From Opitutia bacterium UBA5964 (GTDB lineage: Bacteria; Verrucomicrobiota; Verrucomicrobiia; Opitutales; Coraliomargaritaceae): 7,939 nt of DNA. How positions within the stretch are numbered: the first letter of the stretch is position 1; each line of letters opens with the position of its first letter. The stretch lies in the NCBI GenBank assembly GCA_002430605.1, contig DJBY01000065.1, positions 22,505 to 30,443 of the forward strand, read 5' to 3'. The position numbers were made by a program, and so were the translations under genes. The notes beneath the pieces were generated by a model. The model searched no databases, was not told the DNA's origin, and saw nothing but the letters and a program-made list of their open reading frames with translations. Below are positions 6,367 to 7,939 of this stretch, piece by piece.

Positions 6367-7579
6367 CAGCAGGTTTCAATCGAGCGGCACGCAACGCAGG
6401 CAACAAGCCCGCCAACGTCGAGATAACAACCGCAAAGCATGTCACGACCACAAAGTCAGACATCAAATAATGTACCGGGATCTCATACACATCATACTGC
6501 CCGAGGAAGTTGACCTGCGAATTCGTCAGCCACGCGTAAGCCGCAAGTATCGGGCTACGGTAGTGGAGGCAGACGATCGCCAAAGCGATGCCCACAGCAG
6601 TGCCAAGCGTACCAATCACAAAGCCCTGAAAACAAAAACTGTACGCCACCTGATGCGGACGTCCGCCCATCGCGACTAACAGGCCGATTTCGCGTGTTTT
6701 GCGCAACACTGCCATCATCAACGCAATCGCAATTGAGAATGACGCCACCAAAATAATGAAGATGATGATAAACGAGATCACCCGCTTCTCTTGCTCGATC
6801 ACAAATAAGAACTCTCGATTCGAATCGATCCAGCTAATGGCTCGCAACCCAGATCGCAGCACCCGTTCCTCCAGATCAATGGCAAACTGATCCGCCTTCG
6901 CCCCCGGACGGAGTTTCAATACTAAGCCGTGTACGCCATCTTCGAGGCCATACAACTCCTGCATCACCCGCAGCGTCGAAATCATCGTATTCCCATCCAC
7001 CTGTGGCGAACCGGTGCGGAACAAACCGATCACGGTAAACTCCCTGGGCAATAACACTTCGTCCTGCTTCAAGCGCTCCAACATCAACGGCGTAAACACC
7101 TCAACCACCGAGCCCGGCCCCGCCTTCAACGTGCGCGCCAGACCCTCACCGAGAAACACGCCATCATCATCAAACTCTTCAAGACTGCCGAAAGTCAGAA
7201 ACTTTTGCAGCGGGATCACCGACTGCTCCGCGATTGGATCAATCCCACGAATCATCGGGAATTGTGGCCGGTTCTCATGCTGCAGCATCACCACACCTTC
7301 AGCAAACGGTGCGACCCCAATCACATAATCTTCGCTCAGCAGCAATTCGGCCTGCTCCTCCCAGTCGTAGACGACCTCATCCGAGCGAATACGAATGTCG
7401 CCCTGGGTCTCCACCAGTCGCGAGCGTATGCCCTCGCCAAAGCCATTCATCACACTCTGCACGATTACCAGTACGCAGACTCCAAGCATGACCCCCACGA
7501 TCGACATCAGTGAGAAGAAGGAAAAGAAGCGCCCCGAAGGGAATAGCTGCTTCAAGGCGTGGTATATATACCAAGGCAT
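6347..7579 (-). CDS. lolC: LolC/E-type lipoprotein-release permease
   Basis: The product (410 residues) matches the usual length of LolC/LolE. It has the standard layout: one membrane helix near the N-terminus (about 20-43), a large periplasmic domain (about 45-265), and three more helices (about 268-292, 315-338 and 374-395). The N-terminal block S23-L-M-S-I-V-G-V-M-L-G-V with S42-V-M-N-G-F, the cytoplasmic coupling segment R293-K-T-R-E-I-G-L-L, and the end P394-A-L-R-A-A-R-L-K-P-A-D-A-L are family hallmarks. With LolD it should extract outer-membrane lipoproteins. Only one permease gene is visible, so it may act as a homodimer in place of LolC plus LolE. I chose ATG at 7577-7579, because MPWYIYHALKQLFPSGR fits the family start. 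Longer starts exist at ATG 7634-7636, ATG 7625-7627 and GTG 7667-7669. None has a clear ribosome binding site. Confidence 0.9.
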   Translation of the reverse strand: MPWYIYHALKQLFPSGRFFSFFSLMSIVGVMLGVCVLVIVQSVMNGFGEGIRSRLVETQGDIRIRSDEVVYDWEEQAELLLSEDYVIGVAPFAEGVVMLQHENRPQFPMIRGIDPIAEQSVIPLQKFLTFGSLEEFDDDGVFLGEGLARTLKAGPGSVVEVFTPLMLERLKQDEVLLPREFTVIGLFRTGSPQVDGNTMISTLRVMQELYGLEDGVHGLVLKLRPGAKADQFAIDLEERVLRSGLRAISWIDSNREFLFVIEQEKRVISFIIIFIILVASFSIAIALMMAVLRKTREIGLLVAMGGRPHQVAYSFCFQGFVIGTLGTAVGIALAIVCLHYRSPILAAYAWLTNSQVNFLGQYDVYEIPVHYLMSDFVVVTCFAVVISTLAGLLPALRAARLKPADALRSE

Positions 7580-7725
7580 GGCTACTTTGTTGCTGATCCA
7601 GCGCCGAAGGAAAAGCGTAAAAAACATGAATCGCATAAAAGCGCTGGTTTGAACCACCAACACTGACACTCGAAAGAGATCGATTCAATTTCTGCGCGCC
7701 GATTTCACCCGAGCATAAAAGATCA

Positions 7726-7754
7726 TTTATATAAAAATAGCCCTTTACACCGAA
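7726..7754 (-). promoter_or_regulatory. Possible promoter of the lolC-lolD cluster
   Basis: Read on the minus strand, TATAAA (plus positions 7726-7731) lies 17 bases after TTCGGT (plus positions 7749-7754). The -10 match is good and the -35 match is poor. It is upstream of all candidate lolC starts, in the divergent region shared with the tRNA gene. The region 7670-7835 otherwise shows no gene. Confidence 0.3.
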
Positions 7755-7835
7755 CACACATGCGCGTTTAGTCCGCAACTTCTTCAAACGGCTAGCCGCA
7801 CGAAGAGAAAGCGTTTTTCTGCTTCAAAACGTTTC

Positions 7836-7841
7836 TATACA
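7836..7841 (+). promoter_or_regulatory. Likely -10 element of the tRNA gene
   Basis: TATACA ends seven bases before the first base of the tRNA at 7848. Transcription could therefore begin at or within a base or two of the mature 5' end. No good -35 hexamer is seen at the expected distance; the region there is a T-rich stretch (7814-7818). Confidence 0.45.
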
Positions 7842-7842
7842 A

Positions 7843-7924
<82 letters not shown>

Positions 7925-7939
7925 TTCTAAAAGGTCGAT

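Noticed and set aside
5671..7579. MacB-type macrolide efflux or FtsEX division complex in place of LolCD
   Set aside because: The permease has the LolC/E layout, with the S-V-M-N-G-F block after helix 1 and the usual Lol length. FtsX proteins are shorter with a different N-terminus, and MacB is fused to its ATPase.
7377..7787. Minus-strand open frame of 136 codons overlapping the 5' part of lolC
   Set aside because: Most of it is an out-of-frame reading of the lolC gene, whose own frame has clear family motifs.

Overview
The window looks like a chromosomal housekeeping stretch from a Gram-negative bacterium with moderate G+C content. My best guess is a marine member of the Verrucomicrobiota (Opitutales/Puniceicoccaceae type). 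That guess rests on gene content, the look of the LolC-type N-terminus, and general Shine-Dalgarno-poor starts, all recalled from memory; no database search was possible. Lipobox signal peptides on two proteins and a lipoprotein-release transporter fit a diderm envelope.

Layout from left to right. Positions 1-125 (minus) hold the start of a lipoprotein that leaves the window. A clear intrinsic terminator (183-210) separates it from an upstream minus-strand gene for a tandem two-domain FKBP-type prolyl isomerase (237-995). Divergent from that gene is a lipid-anchored monoheme cytochrome c (1157-1648, plus). It converges on a minus-strand SAM-fold protein of the spermidine-synthase-like family (1886-2668). 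Then comes a 430-base gap with no convincing gene (2669-3096).

The right half is a minus-strand cluster that reads from right to left: lolC/E-type permease (6347-7579), lolD-type ATPase (5671-6366, overlapping the permease gene by 20 bases), a Gfo/Idh/MocA-family oxidoreductase (4594-5649, 21 bases after lolD), and a 465-residue conserved protein of unknown function (3097-4494). The first two would form an inner-membrane complex that releases lipoproteins for transfer to the outer membrane. The last two have no obvious link to that job. Divergent from this cluster, at the right edge, is a tRNA with a CAU anticodon (7848-7924, plus) that matches bacterial initiator tRNA in its arms but has three unusual positions.

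I see no mobile element, CRISPR array, phage gene or defence system. The observations most worth a second look are the atypical initiator tRNA, the unknown 465-residue protein placed behind lolCD, and the altered active-site motifs of the Gfo/Idh/MocA and spermidine-synthase-like proteins.
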